Source: Phenylobacterium sp. J426 (lineage in GTDB: Bacteria > Pseudomonadota > Alphaproteobacteria > Caulobacterales > Caulobacteraceae). From it: a stretch of 64,000 nt of DNA. The DNA lies in assembly GCF_024699945.1 (NCBI RefSeq), contig NZ_JAJOMY010000003.1, positions 62,001 through 126,000 of the forward strand. Direction: 5' to 3'. Under the pieces are notes generated by a model. That model saw only the letters and a program-made list of their open reading frames with translations, searched no databases and was not told the DNA's origin. How positions within the stretch are numbered: position 1 is the first letter of the stretch; every line of letters starts with the position of its first letter. The position numbers were made by a program, and so were the translations under genes. Below are positions 25,156 to 33,977 of the stretch, piece by piece.

Positions 25156-26036
25156 GTTCCACCTGCTCGCGCTGAGCCACGATCTGTTCGAGCAGGCCGA
25201 TCATGATGCATTCGGTTCCTGTCCGGATGGCCTCCTTCGCGGCCTTCTCCAGGAGCGCGAACATCGCGCCCATGTTGCCGGCGAGCACATGGAGGGTGTT
25301 CATTAGGGCCTTGTCGACCTTGGTTGGCTTGCGGAGCGGCAGGTGCGCCACGCGCTCTCGGACGAGCTCGACGACCCACCGCTCCTTCTTTGCCCACCGA
25401 GGCAGGCCGACGATCTCGAAGCGTTGTGCGAGGTGCTCGTCGGCCTTGATCAGCGCCCTCGCCTCGCCGCTGCCAAAGCCCGCGACCGCGATTGACAGCT
25501 CGTTCGACAGGTACTTCAGGGTGTTCAGCACGACCTGCTGGGCGGCCGGCCGTTGATCGAGGATGTGCTGCATCTCGTCGATGATCAGCAGACGTACGGT
25601 GCGGGCCTCCATGTGGCGGACCACCATGGCGCGCAGGCGCGGGACGGTGACGTCCGGCATCGGCGCCTGCATGCCGCGTAGGATCTCCAGGTAGAGCCGC
25701 TTTTCATCGACGGTCGGCGGGCGCCTGGATGGCCACAACCGAGCCCGGCTCGATCTCCTGCCGCGCCTCCTCCTCCAGATAGAGGTCGAGGAAACGGCGG
25801 ATGATCCGGGTTTTGCCGCTGTTGGGCGGCGCGTAGACCAGAAGGGAGGGCATGCGGACCCGTTTGGGCATCCGCACCAGCTCCAGAAGCCGGTCCACGA
25901 CCGCCTCGCCGGGCGGATACGGCAGCCAGGCATCCGATTCGATCGCCCGCAGACGGTCTGCATCATCAGCCGTGGCGAGGTGGCGGATGCTGGGGTCTAG
26001 GTGGTCGAAAGCCCCGCAAGTGTCGATCTGGGCCAT
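25145..26036 (-). CDS. tniB: TniB AAA+ ATPase, frameshifted
   Basis: About 296 residues. Walker A LLVYAPPNSGKTRIIRRF and Walker B VRLLIIDEMQHILDQR, followed by AVAGFGSGEA (sensor). An extra C near 25720-25723 splits it; corrected it reads IQAPPTVDEKRL. The ATG overlaps the tniA stop. The ATPase recruits and regulates the TniA transposase. Confidence 0.9.
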
Positions 26037-27649
26037 CAGAACGCTCCTCCCCAGCTGTCGTTGGTCTCGGCGGGCGGCTGTGTGGCCTTGCGCGCGTCGG
26101 CGAGCCGCTCCTGCATGCGCCGGGCGCGCTGCGAGGTCTTGGCGCTGGCGGCGAGCTCGGCTTCGATCTCCGCCATGGCGCGCCGGGCCAGAAGGCCCTG
26201 CGCGGGCCCGCGTTCCCCACGCGTCGCGCGCGCCATCGCACGGTAGAGCGCCAAGGTGGGCGCGCGCCCTGGTTCGTGTGCGAACCGGTAAGGGGCGATG
26301 ACGTAGCGGCCATGCTCCAGTCGCACCCAGACCTTGGACAGGTCGCGGGGGTCGAACTTGACCTCCACCTTCCCTTTGCGCTCAGCGTAGGCGAGCTTCA
26401 GCTCCTCACAGGCATAGTCCTGCCCGAACAAGCGGATGCCGTGGCGGGTGATCTGACGAACAGAGGACGGCAGCATGTCGAGCCGGAAGGCCTCCGGGTC
26501 ATCGGGCATGCGCGGCGTCTTGCCGGCCGTCGCCTCCTCCCAGGCCTGCAGCGGCGTCTTGCCGAGCGCGGAGTGGACCGTGTTGTGGTAGACGCCGAGG
26601 ATCTGCTTGGCGAACCAGTCGTCGAGCTCGGCCAGGGTGAGCCTCGCCGAACCTACGCTGTCGTAGTCGCCGCGGGCGCTCGGGCTTGAGTGGGTTGCGC
26701 CGGGCAGCATGCGGCAGGCGCCCATCATGGTCCCGATCATCCGCTCGATGTGGCCGCCCCAATGCGGGCGGCCGGCGGGCCTCAGGAAAGTCTCGACGCC
26801 CTGGTTCTTCAGGCCGCGTACGAAGACGTCGGCGCGGAACTCCGCCGCCCGGTCGCTGTGGACCAGCCGCGGAAGGCCGCGTGCCGGCCAGGGGTAGCCG
26901 TAGCCGCGGGCGCTGAGCCAGGGACCCTTGTCGGCCACAGCGAAGGAGATGGCGATCGCCGCGCGCAGCAACGAAGGCGGCTCGAGCGAGACGTAGTAGC
27001 CAACGATCATTCGAGTGGCGACGTCGAAGACCAGCGTCAGCCAGGCGCGCCCGATGGGCTTGCGATGCTGGCTGTCGACAATGATCACGTCAGCCAAGGT
27101 GTGGTCGATCTCGAACACCGCCCAAGGCTCGGTCACCAGGAAGCGGCCATGGCGGGGCGTCGCAGCTTCCGCCGCCTTGCGCCCGTAGCGACGGGCTTCG
27201 ACCTTGGCGCGCTTGAGCTTGTGCAGGCGGCGGATCACCGCTGCCCGGGCGGGTGGCGCAAGGCCTTCGGCTTCGCAGTCGGCGGCGATCTTGCCGACGG
27301 TGTCGAGCATCGAGGGCTTCGCCGGGGTGAGATAGTAGTGCAGCAGGCGCTGCAGGATGATCGTCTCGACGCGCGGGTGCAGACGCGAGCGTCCTTTCGG
27401 GAAGCCGCGCTTGTGCTGGGCCAGCGCCCGCACGGTGACCTCCCCTGCTCCGCTGACCCGCCGCAGATCGCGGTAGATGGTCGCGCGGTGGACGCCTGCC
27501 ACTTCGGCGGCGAAGTCGATGTCGACCGATCTGCGGTCCGGCATCGTCACCAGGTCCTGGATGGCCTGGGCTCGCCCGGCGAGTTCGTCGAAGCGCTGCT
27601 GCGAGATCGTGTCGATGGGCGCCACACGGGCTTCGTCGCCTGCGGTCAT
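26036..27649 (-). CDS. tniA: TniA DDE transposase
   Basis: 537 residues, intact. DDE catalytic core: WAVFEIDHTLADVI (first D), RLVHSDRAAEFRADV (second D) and WGGHIERMIGTMMG (E). N-terminal helix-turn-helix VAGVHRATIYRDLRRVSG and a C-terminal Mu-type barrel region (CEELKLAYAERKGKVEVKFD). Same family as Tn402/Tn5053 TniA and Tn7 TnsB. Confidence 0.95.
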   Translation of the reverse strand: MTAGDEARVAPIDTISQQRFDELAGRAQAIQDLVTMPDRRSVDIDFAAEVAGVHRATIYRDLRRVSGAGEVTVRALAQHKRGFPKGRSRLHPRVETIILQRLLHYYLTPAKPSMLDTVGKIAADCEAEGLAPPARAAVIRRLHKLKRAKVEARRYGRKAAEAATPRHGRFLVTEPWAVFEIDHTLADVIIVDSQHRKPIGRAWLTLVFDVATRMIVGYYVSLEPPSLLRAAIAISFAVADKGPWLSARGYGYPWPARGLPRLVHSDRAAEFRADVFVRGLKNQGVETFLRPAGRPHWGGHIERMIGTMMGACRMLPGATHSSPSARGDYDSVGSARLTLAELDDWFAKQILGVYHNTVHSALGKTPLQAWEEATAGKTPRMPDDPEAFRLDMLPSSVRQITRHGIRLFGQDYACEELKLAYAERKGKVEVKFDPRDLSKVWVRLEHGRYVIAPYRFAHEPGRAPTLALYRAMARATRGERGPAQGLLARRAMAEIEAELAASAKTSQRARRMQERLADARKATQPPAETNDSWGGAF

Positions 27650-27981
27650 GGCGCGCCCTCGCCTTGCGCCTGCTCCTCGGGGAAGAACAGGGAGAAGCCG
27701 ACGATCTGGCGGGTGCGCTCATCAATGGCGGTGATCAGCCAGCCCCGCCGGCTGGCATCTGCGGTGTAATCCATCGGCTCGACGTCGATGCGGATCGGCA
27801 GCTCGTCTTCGGCGTCCGCATCAGGCGCGGCCCCTCCGCTGTACGGCGGCTGCGCGACGACCTCGTCGAGCAGTTGCGAGACGGCTTCGAAGAGTTCGGG
27901 AGACAGGTCCTCGATCTGCCCGATCGGAGGATCTTCGGCGCGGGAAATGTCGGCTTCGATGTTTGGGAAATGCGTGGTCAT
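27646..27981 (-). CDS. Protein at head of the tni operon, unknown function
   Basis: 111 residues. Its stop overlaps the tniA start (ATGA). N-terminal half acidic (IEDLSPELFEAVSQLLDEVV). The C-terminal half reads RRGWLITAIDERTRQIVGFS, which resembles the first strands of a DDE/RNase H core but lacks the rest. Possible assembly factor or fossil of a transposase domain. Confidence 0.6.
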   Translation of the reverse strand: MTTHFPNIEADISRAEDPPIGQIEDLSPELFEAVSQLLDEVVAQPPYSGGAAPDADAEDELPIRIDVEPMDYTADASRRGWLITAIDERTRQIVGFSLFFPEEQAQGEGAP

Positions 27982-28324
27982 CGGCTTGCCCTTCTGTGGA
28001 CTGCCGATGAGCTGGACTCCGAACCGTCAACTTCGCAACTGGCGAACTGCCAGCAAGCAAGTCGCCAACCGCCTGCCCAATTAACAGCAGTTTCTAGATA
28101 GAACAAATACTTATACAGGACCGCCAGTATCACTTTGTTGTGAGATAATGGATTCTTGTCTTTTGACAGCTCGCGGGCGGTGGCGGCTGTCACTATCCGC
28201 ACCGAACACAACCTGATGCGACACTGATTTCGATACGTTCTATAGTGACAGCCTGGCGTCGCCGCTATGGCCAACTGTCACGTGTCACGAAGACGATCGT
28301 TTGTGAGACACCTGGAGAACGCGG
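27982..28324. promoter_or_regulatory. Divergent tni/resolvase control region, candidate res site
   Basis: AT-rich compared with its surroundings. Contains repeated short blocks around TTCGCAACTGGCGAACTGCC near 28027 and several TGTCAC/GTGACA copies between 28180 and 28290. Such clustering upstream of a serine resolvase fits a res site; the first set could bind TniA. No transposon end can be fixed. Confidence 0.45.
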
Positions 28325-28939
28325 ATGCTGGTCGGCTACATGCGGGTCTCGAAGTCGGACGGCTCGCAGACGCTCAATCTCCAGCAGGACGCCCTGCGGC
28401 TCGCCGGCGTTGACGACCGCGCCATCTATGACGACCTGGCCTCCGGTCGGGCCGACGACCGACCCGGACTGCACGCCTGCCTCAAGGCCCTGCGCCCCGG
28501 CGACACCCTGGTGATCTGGAAGCTCGACAGGCTCGGGCGCAACCTGCGCCACCTGATCAACACCGTGCAGGACCTCGCGGCGAAGGATGTGGGCCTACGG
28601 GTGCTCACCGGCCACGGCGCCGCCATCGACACCACCACGGCGCCCGGCAAGCTGGTGTTCGCGATCTTCGCGGCCTTGGCGGAGTTCGAGCGGGAGCTGA
28701 TCTCCGAGCGGACGCGGGCCGGCATCGCGGCCGCGCGGGCGCGCGGGCGCTCAGGCGGCCGCAAGTCGAAGATGACCGCCGCCAAGGTCCGGCTCGCGCA
28801 GGCCGCCATGGGCAAGCCCGAGACAAGCGTCGCGGCGCTTTGCCGCGAACTCGGCGTCAGCCGCCAAACGCTCTATCGTCACGTCGGACCGAACGGCGAA
28901 CTGCGCAAGGATGGCCATCAGGCGCTGAGCCGCAACTGA
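28325..28939 (+). CDS. tniR: Serine resolvase of the tni module
   Basis: 204 residues. Resolvase start MLVGYMRVSKSDGSQTLNLQ with the catalytic serine in RVS, the catalytic arginine region WKLDRLGRNLRHLI, helix E (AALAEFERELISERTRAGIA) and a C-terminal helix-turn-helix SVAALCRELGVSRQTLYRHV. Divergent from the tni operon, unlike Tn5053 where tniR follows tniQ. Confidence 0.92.
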   Translation: MLVGYMRVSKSDGSQTLNLQQDALRLAGVDDRAIYDDLASGRADDRPGLHACLKALRPGDTLVIWKLDRLGRNLRHLINTVQDLAAKDVGLRVLTGHGAAIDTTTAPGKLVFAIFAALAEFERELISERTRAGIAAARARGRSGGRKSKMTAAKVRLAQAAMGKPETSVAALCRELGVSRQTLYRHVGPNGELRKDGHQALSRN

Positions 28940-29049
28940 CCTCACACGATGCGCCTGCCGCGGGGCTCGTCGAACGCGGTTCACCCCATTCGTCGCCATG
29001 AACGTCGGGCGAACGTAACGTGGCCGAGTCAGCAGCCCCCCCTAGCGGG

Positions 29050-29967
29050 TCAGTTCACCAGATTCTGGCTTGCCTGCGCGATGAGCGCGGCCGCCGCTTC
29101 TTGCACCTCAGCGCGACGGGCCAGAACCTCGGGACGGTTCAGCAACACCAACTGCAACCGCTTTGGCGGAAGGTCGGACGTCTGGATGTCGAGATTGAGC
29201 TGGCTTTCGAGATAGTACGAGGAGCAGATCGAGGTGGTGACGTTCAGCCTTCCCTGCCGCATCAGGTAGTCACGTTCGATCGCTTGGCGCATCGGCGCCG
29301 AAAGTTCCGGGTTGACGCCAAGCTTGAGGGTCACCTGCTCCGTCCACTCCAGGTCCCATTCCGGAGAGACGCTGGTACGGACCGGCTCGTCGACCTGCGA
29401 GAGACGCCCAATAACGAAGTCGCGGAAGCTGGATGTTCGAAGGCAGAATGCCCGGACGTGCCAGCGCTGCCCATCGAAGCCGAGCGCGTGTGGTGCGATC
29501 GTGCGCACGCTGGGCGCCTCGTCCGAGAACGACAGATAAGACGTGGCGAGCTGCAGGCGGCCGTGGATGCATCTGATCAGCTGACGCAGAAGATCCGGGT
29601 CGTAGTGCCTACGAAGGCGCGGCGGCCCCGCGAACGCCGGCGCTCGGCCAATCCAGGACTCGCCCGCAGCAAGGCCGCCCGTCTCGATGGAGCGAAGCTG
29701 CGCGAGGTAGGCATCCGCCGAGATGTCGCCGAACGCGGGCTTGAAGTCAGCGCCCGCGACATAGGTCTTCGCCACCTTGTCGTACGCCAGATTGCCCGGT
29801 GCGACCTCGTTGTAGCGCGCAATGTCCTGGGAGGCTTGCGGCTGGCTGATCCCAAAGAACTCCATGAGGGCTGCGCGATTAATCCGCCCCTCCCAGTACA
29901 GGCGAAGCTCGATGAATCTCAGGCGGCGCTGGACGCTCCAGCTCAGCCGGCTGTGATCCGCATCCAT
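29050..29967 (-). CDS. capW: WYL-domain regulator, CapW/BrxR type
   Basis: 305 residues from ATG at 29967 (an upstream ATG at 30006 lies inside the promoter). Winged helix at the N-terminus (INRAALMEFFGISQPQASQD), then a WYL domain about residues 140-225 with the SYLSFSDEAPSVRTIAPHAL and FDGQRWHVRAFCL segments, and a WCX-like C-terminus. This build matches repressors CapW and BrxR that control phage-defence operons. It is divergent from the ubiquitin-like operon with a 104-bp shared promoter. Confidence 0.85.
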   Translation of the reverse strand: MDADHSRLSWSVQRRLRFIELRLYWEGRINRAALMEFFGISQPQASQDIARYNEVAPGNLAYDKVAKTYVAGADFKPAFGDISADAYLAQLRSIETGGLAAGESWIGRAPAFAGPPRLRRHYDPDLLRQLIRCIHGRLQLATSYLSFSDEAPSVRTIAPHALGFDGQRWHVRAFCLRTSSFRDFVIGRLSQVDEPVRTSVSPEWDLEWTEQVTLKLGVNPELSAPMRQAIERDYLMRQGRLNVTTSICSSYYLESQLNLDIQTSDLPPKRLQLVLLNRPEVLARRAEVQEAAAALIAQASQNLVN

Positions 29968-30071
29968 GTGAGGCCTTTCTGTCGCACGTATAGTCTCTTG
30001 ACCCATTCAGTTAGACAACCCATATAGTTTATAAACCCATAAGGGCTGGGTGCTTTTCAGGAGACTCTTAC
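29968..30071. promoter_or_regulatory. Divergent promoter between WYL regulator and bil operon
   Basis: ACCCAT occurs at 30001, 30018 and 30035, exactly 17 bp apart. A possible -35 TTGACC at 29998 and -10 TATAGT at 30023 for bilA overlap the repeats, so a protein bound there would block the operon. AGGAGACT before the bilA GTG is its ribosome-binding site. Confidence 0.6.
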
Positions 30072-30404
30072 GTGAGCACGAACGAAACAACGGCGAAGGA
30101 GAAGCCGGACAGCGACAAGGGCGGTCCCGGCAGCGGCCATGGCGGCGGCCAGGACAAGAAGGTGGACCTGCTGATCATCGTCAGCGGCGATGAGGTCGAG
30201 GTGAAGGCGAAGCTCGACGATGAACTGAGCGAGGTGGTCGAGACGGCTCTCAAGAAGACCGAGCACAAGGGTCGCCCGGTGACCGACTGGGATTTGCGCA
30301 CGGAAAGCGGCGAAGTCCTGGACCTCAACCGCACTGTCAGGTCCTACAGCCTGCAGGACGGCGCTATTCTGTCCCTGACGCTGAAGGCCGGGGTCGCTGG
30401 GTGA
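30072..30404 (+). CDS. bilA: Bacterial ubiquitin-like protein (BilA-type, single domain)
   Basis: 110 residues from GTG. A disordered glycine- and lysine-rich N-terminus (about residues 1-30, GGPGSGHGGGQDKK) precedes one beta-grasp domain: VDLLIIVSGDEVEVKAKL, the alpha helix SEVVETALKKTEHK, and DWDLRTESGEVLDL to SLTLKAGVAG. The C-terminus has glycines suitable for adenylation, either the last residue or the one in KAG after trimming. It would be the modifier conjugated to targets. The described BilA is ISG15-like with two domains; this one has one. Confidence 0.85.
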   Translation: MSTNETTAKEKPDSDKGGPGSGHGGGQDKKVDLLIIVSGDEVEVKAKLDDELSEVVETALKKTEHKGRPVTDWDLRTESGEVLDLNRTVRSYSLQDGAILSLTLKAGVAG

Positions 30405-30946
30405 ACGACCAGGTCGTCGATCCAGCCGTCTCTCGGGCCAAGTTCGAGCGCGAGCTTGAGCAGTTCCGCCGACTTGAGGCCATGCACCGCCAACGCGGCT
30501 GGTGGCTCATGTCGGCGGAATTCCCGATCGTGCAGATCGCCTTCTTCGTTCCTAATGTCCGTCCGGCCACGGTGGCTGTCTGCGCCAGGTTCGATTTCAC
30601 CAACTATGACTTGTGGCCGCCGTCGGTGACCTTCGTGGACTTCCATACCGGCAAGCCGCTCACCCACGAGGAGGTCGGCCTGCAGTTCCATCGAGCGCTC
30701 CCGGACGGCACCGTGGCGGCCATGCTGCAGGGGCATCCGGGCAAGCCGGCGTTCCTGTGCCTGCCAGGCGTACGCGAGTACCACGAGCACCCCGCTCACA
30801 CGGGCGACAGCTGGCTGCTGCACCGCGGCCGCGGCGAAGGGGGATTGCTGTTCCTGGTCGACAAGATTTCCACCTACGGGTCAGAGCCCGCTGTTCTGCA
30901 GGTGCAGATGCGGGTCGGCCTCCAGCAGGGATATGCGCCGCTTTGA
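30401..30946 (+). CDS. bilB: E2-like conjugating enzyme (BilB-type)
   Basis: 181 residues, overlapping bilA by four bases. The C-terminal E2-like motif AFLCLPGVREYHEHPAHTGD then SWLLHR contains the candidate catalytic cysteine in FLCLPG and a histidine-rich strand. The N-terminal helix VSRAKFERELEQFRRLEAMH and WPPSVTFVDFHTG strand are in the expected order for the UBC-like fold. It would receive the modifier from the E1 and pass it to lysines. Confidence 0.85.
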   Translation: MNDQVVDPAVSRAKFERELEQFRRLEAMHRQRGWWLMSAEFPIVQIAFFVPNVRPATVAVCARFDFTNYDLWPPSVTFVDFHTGKPLTHEEVGLQFHRALPDGTVAAMLQGHPGKPAFLCLPGVREYHEHPAHTGDSWLLHRGRGEGGLLFLVDKISTYGSEPAVLQVQMRVGLQQGYAPL

Positions 30947-31458
30947 CCGTTAGCCTGACCATAGTTGAGCGCGTCGTAGCGCCGCGCAGCGTCATCGAGG
31001 AGACCCAAGCTCACCTGCGCTCCGCCGGCGTGATGGGGTTGGAGGGCATGGCCCTCTGGGCGGGCGCGCTCGAAGACAATGTTTTCCACATCCGCGCGGC
31101 GATCGTTCCGCAGCAGCAGGGCCACCGAACAGAACACGGGTTGGCTGTCTCAGTGCCCGGCGCCGAACTCCACCGCATCAACATGTGGTTGCACCGCAAC
31201 CGGATGCGGCTGATCGCCCAAATCCACAGTCACCCGACCGAAGCCTTCCACAGCGACACGGACGACCGCTACGCCATCGCGACGGCCTTGGGCTCGCTGT
31301 CCATCGTGGTGCCCGACTTCGCTGTCCGGCCCTTCAGGCTCGACGACTGCGCCGCCTACCGCCTTTCACCGCGCCCCTGGTGGCACTTCTCCGACCAACC
31401 TCACTGGCGCGCTCTCGGCTACCCCGAGCTTTCCCGCACGCTTCAGATCGCGGCCTGA
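30943..31458 (+). CDS. bilC: JAB/JAMM peptidase, deubiquitinase-like (BilC-type)
   Basis: 171 residues from TTG at 30943 (TTGA overlap with bilB); no better start is available. The JAMM zinc motif is QIHSHPTEAFHSDTDD (H-x-H-P, serine, aspartate), with the upstream glutamate in GLEGMALWAG. The enzyme would trim the modifier precursor or remove it from targets. Strands VSLTIVERVVAPRSVIEE and SIVVPDFAVRPF flank the core. Confidence 0.85.
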   Translation: MTVSLTIVERVVAPRSVIEETQAHLRSAGVMGLEGMALWAGALEDNVFHIRAAIVPQQQGHRTEHGLAVSVPGAELHRINMWLHRNRMRLIAQIHSHPTEAFHSDTDDRYAIATALGSLSIVVPDFAVRPFRLDDCAAYRLSPRPWWHFSDQPHWRALGYPELSRTLQIAA

Positions 31459-31461
31459 GCC

Positions 31462-33023
31462 GTGGCGATCGCGAACTTCTTCGATCGCACGCTCTTGAGC
31501 GCCGCTCAGGCGCTGCAGGGTTTCAACCCGCAAGAGATCCGCACCCGGCTCGCAGGACTGGCCGTGGAGCTAGCCTTCGATGCGTCGGCGACAACCCGCG
31601 CTGAAGGCCGGGCAGCGCTGGACATGGCAGCTCGGCTGCTGGCGCGCCTGTATCCCACCTTGCGGCTCACCCCGTTAGGACTCGGCGGCCGCGGCGCACG
31701 GCACTGTTCTGGCCGGGCTGGCCAGGGCGATCAACCCGAGCATTGATCTGCCCAAGACGGGGCGCTCCGCCGTCACCCTGGTCTTCGGCGACACGGCTGT
31801 GCGCCGGCGCAATCCAGTCATTTATGCGGGATCAGATGGGTGGCTGGCCAAGGCGTCCGAGAACGGTCCGCAAGGGATCGGCGAAACGGACCTGCCCTAT
31901 GGTGCGGGAGCGGCGGCGTGTCTGGCCGCTGCAAACGTCTTCCGGGCACTCTTCGCCGACGCCCTTCCCAATCCTCGACTCGACAGCGATGCGGTGCTGT
32001 CGACATTCGACTTCTCGACCGGCGCTACGGCCACCCAGGGTCCGGCGACGACGGGCCTGGATCTCGGAGGCGCCCCGATTGTCGGCCTCGGCGCTATCGG
32101 CAACGGTGTGATCTGGGCGCTGGCGCGTGACCCCGGCCCGGTTGGCGCCGTGCATTTGGTCGACCACGAGGCGGTGGAACTGACCAATCTCCAGCGCTAC
32201 GTGCTCAGCACACAGGCGGATGTCGGCCGCGTGAAAGTGGAAGTCGCGCGAACCGCCTTGCTGGCAGGCGCCAGCCGACTCGAACCACTGACGTTCCTGA
32301 CGCGCTGGGACGACTATGTGGTCGGGCGTGGCCATCCCTCCTTCGACCGCGTGGTGGTCGGCCTCGACTCGGCGGCGGATCGCATCGCGGTGCAGGCTGC
32401 CCTTCCCCGACGGGGTTCTGAACGCCTGGACCCAGGCGGGCGATCTGGGCGTCTCGCGCCACGACTTCCTTGGCGAGGACGCCTGCTTGGCCTGCCTCTA
32501 CATGCCGACCCAGGCCGCCCCGAACCGGGATGAAGAGATCGCGACGGCGCTCGCGCTTCCTCTCGAGCAACCCATCCTGCTCGATATCCGCGAGCGGCTT
32601 GTGAATGGGCAGCCAGTGGGTGAGCCGTTCGTGCGGCAGGCCGCCGAGCGGCTCGGTGTCGCCCCGGAGGTGCTCCTGCCGTTCGCCCAGGAGCCGCTGA
32701 ACCAGTTCTACGCCAAGGCCGTCTGTGGCGGGCAGGTCCTGCGTCCGACTGCTCGGCCACCCGTCGAAGCCCCCCTCGCGTTCCAGTCCGCCATGGCGGG
32801 CGTGCTGCTGGCCGCAGACTTCGTGGTGGAGTCTGGCGGCCTTCGGCAGGTCGCGCTGCCGACGAAGACGACGCTGGATCTTACCCGGCCGCTCGGCCGG
32901 CGGCTCGGCGTAAGGATCCGCAAGGCCGACGCGGCAGCTCCTGCGCGCTGCCTCTGCCAAGACGCGGATTTCCGCGCGGCCTACGAACGTCGCTATGGCG
33001 CCACCAAGCCGGATGAGGCCTGA
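31462..33023 (+). CDS. bilD: E1-like activating enzyme (BilD-type), two frameshifts
   Basis: About 519 residues when two apparent single-base insertions (near 31677-31683 and 32406-32409) are removed. An N-terminal inactive adenylation-like half is followed by a ThiF-type domain with APIVGLGAIGNGVIWALARD (nucleotide loop), VHLVDHEAVELTNLQRYVLS and the DACLACLY/CLCQD cysteines that may hold zinc. KAVCGGQ near the end is the best candidate for the thioester cysteine. Starts with GTG four bases after bilC. Activates the modifier by adenylation. Confidence 0.85.
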
Positions 33024-33073
33024 AATCTGGCTCGTGTGTTTCGTCCGCGCCAAGCCGGCCGGCGACATGCCGG

Positions 33074-33678
33074 CTAGCGGCTCCGGTCTCGTCCGAACTG
33101 GCGAGCCGGATCTGGCGAATGTTCTCGCAGCGCGAATTCCGCAAAGCGATGGAGATCGTAGTCTGTGCGCCCAAAGAGCCGCACCAATCCCCCCTCGATC
33201 ATGTCAACGCCCGCCCCTGCTTTCCTAGCCAGGTTCAGAACGGCGTGCGCCAACTCGCGCGGCAAGTAGAGCACCACAAGAGGAAAGGCCTCCGCGTGCC
33301 GCCCACCGAAGCCTCCGGCGTTGCAGCTGCTCACCGGAAGCGCGCCCAGCGCTGATAGCGCCAGCACTGCGGAAATGACGCCCACATCGAGGCCCCAAAG
33401 GTCGTCCTCCGGGAGCTCGGCGTCCTCGAGTTCCTCCGCGTAAGCTTCAGCCTCTTCATCAAGGTCGTCGGCCTTGGCGAACCGATCGAAAAGCGCGCGC
33501 TCGCGCTGCACGGCATCAGCGACCACGCCCCAGGAGACGCCGCGGAGGTCGCGGTACTGCTGGTTGCCCTGCAGCCCAATCTCCTCCCCTGATCGGCCTC
33601 GGTCTCGCTAATGGTGGCGAGCGCATCGAGGTCGAGCTCTTGATCGTCAGGCGCATGGTAGGTGCGACCGGCTCTCAT
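33074..33678 (-). CDS. Hypothetical protein between bil and the R-M genes, frameshifted
   Basis: About 201 residues from ATG at 33678 (MRAGRTYHAPDDQELDLDAL). A missing base in the G run near 33586-33590 splits it. A strongly acidic stretch (DLDEEAEAYAEELEDAELPE) precedes a segment with LPVSSCNAGGFGGRHAEAFP and LVVLYLPRELAHAVLNLARK. The two halves are each coherent. It is convergent with bilD and divergent from the R-M block. Unknown; possibly a defence accessory. Confidence 0.6.
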
Positions 33679-33764
33679 CGTAGTCCCAGCTTGACTATGA
33701 ACCCCGGATATGGAACAAAACCGCAACCCTCGACCGGGCGCCGATATGGCGCCACTCTGGCGTC

Positions 33765-33977
33765 ATGAGCTTCGATTCGAAAACCAGCAACGTTCGGCCA
33801 CTGGACCGCATCAACCTGCGCTTGTCAGCCGCAACGTTCGCCGCTGTAGATGAATGTCGCGCGGCACGGCCCGGCTCGGTGTCTCGAAACACTTGGATCG
33901 CCGAGGCGATCGAAGAGAAGCTCGCGCGGGACGCGAGCGCCGGAGCGCAAGCAGAAGGCCAGCGCCGCAATGCCTAG
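33765..33977 (+). CDS. Small ribbon-helix-helix protein before the methyltransferase
   Basis: 70 residues. LDRINLRLSAATFAAVDECR then SVSRNTWIAEAIEEKLARD is a CopG-type ribbon-helix-helix. Its stop overlaps the methyltransferase start, so it may act as a controller for the restriction-modification genes. Control role is inferred. Confidence 0.65.
   Translation: MSFDSKTSNVRPLDRINLRLSAATFAAVDECRAARPGSVSRNTWIAEAIEEKLARDASAGAQAEGQRRNA

Noticed and set aside
24101..28939. CRISPR-associated transposon (CAST)
   Set aside because: TniA, TniB and TniQ are present, but no cas gene and no direct-repeat array occur anywhere in the window.
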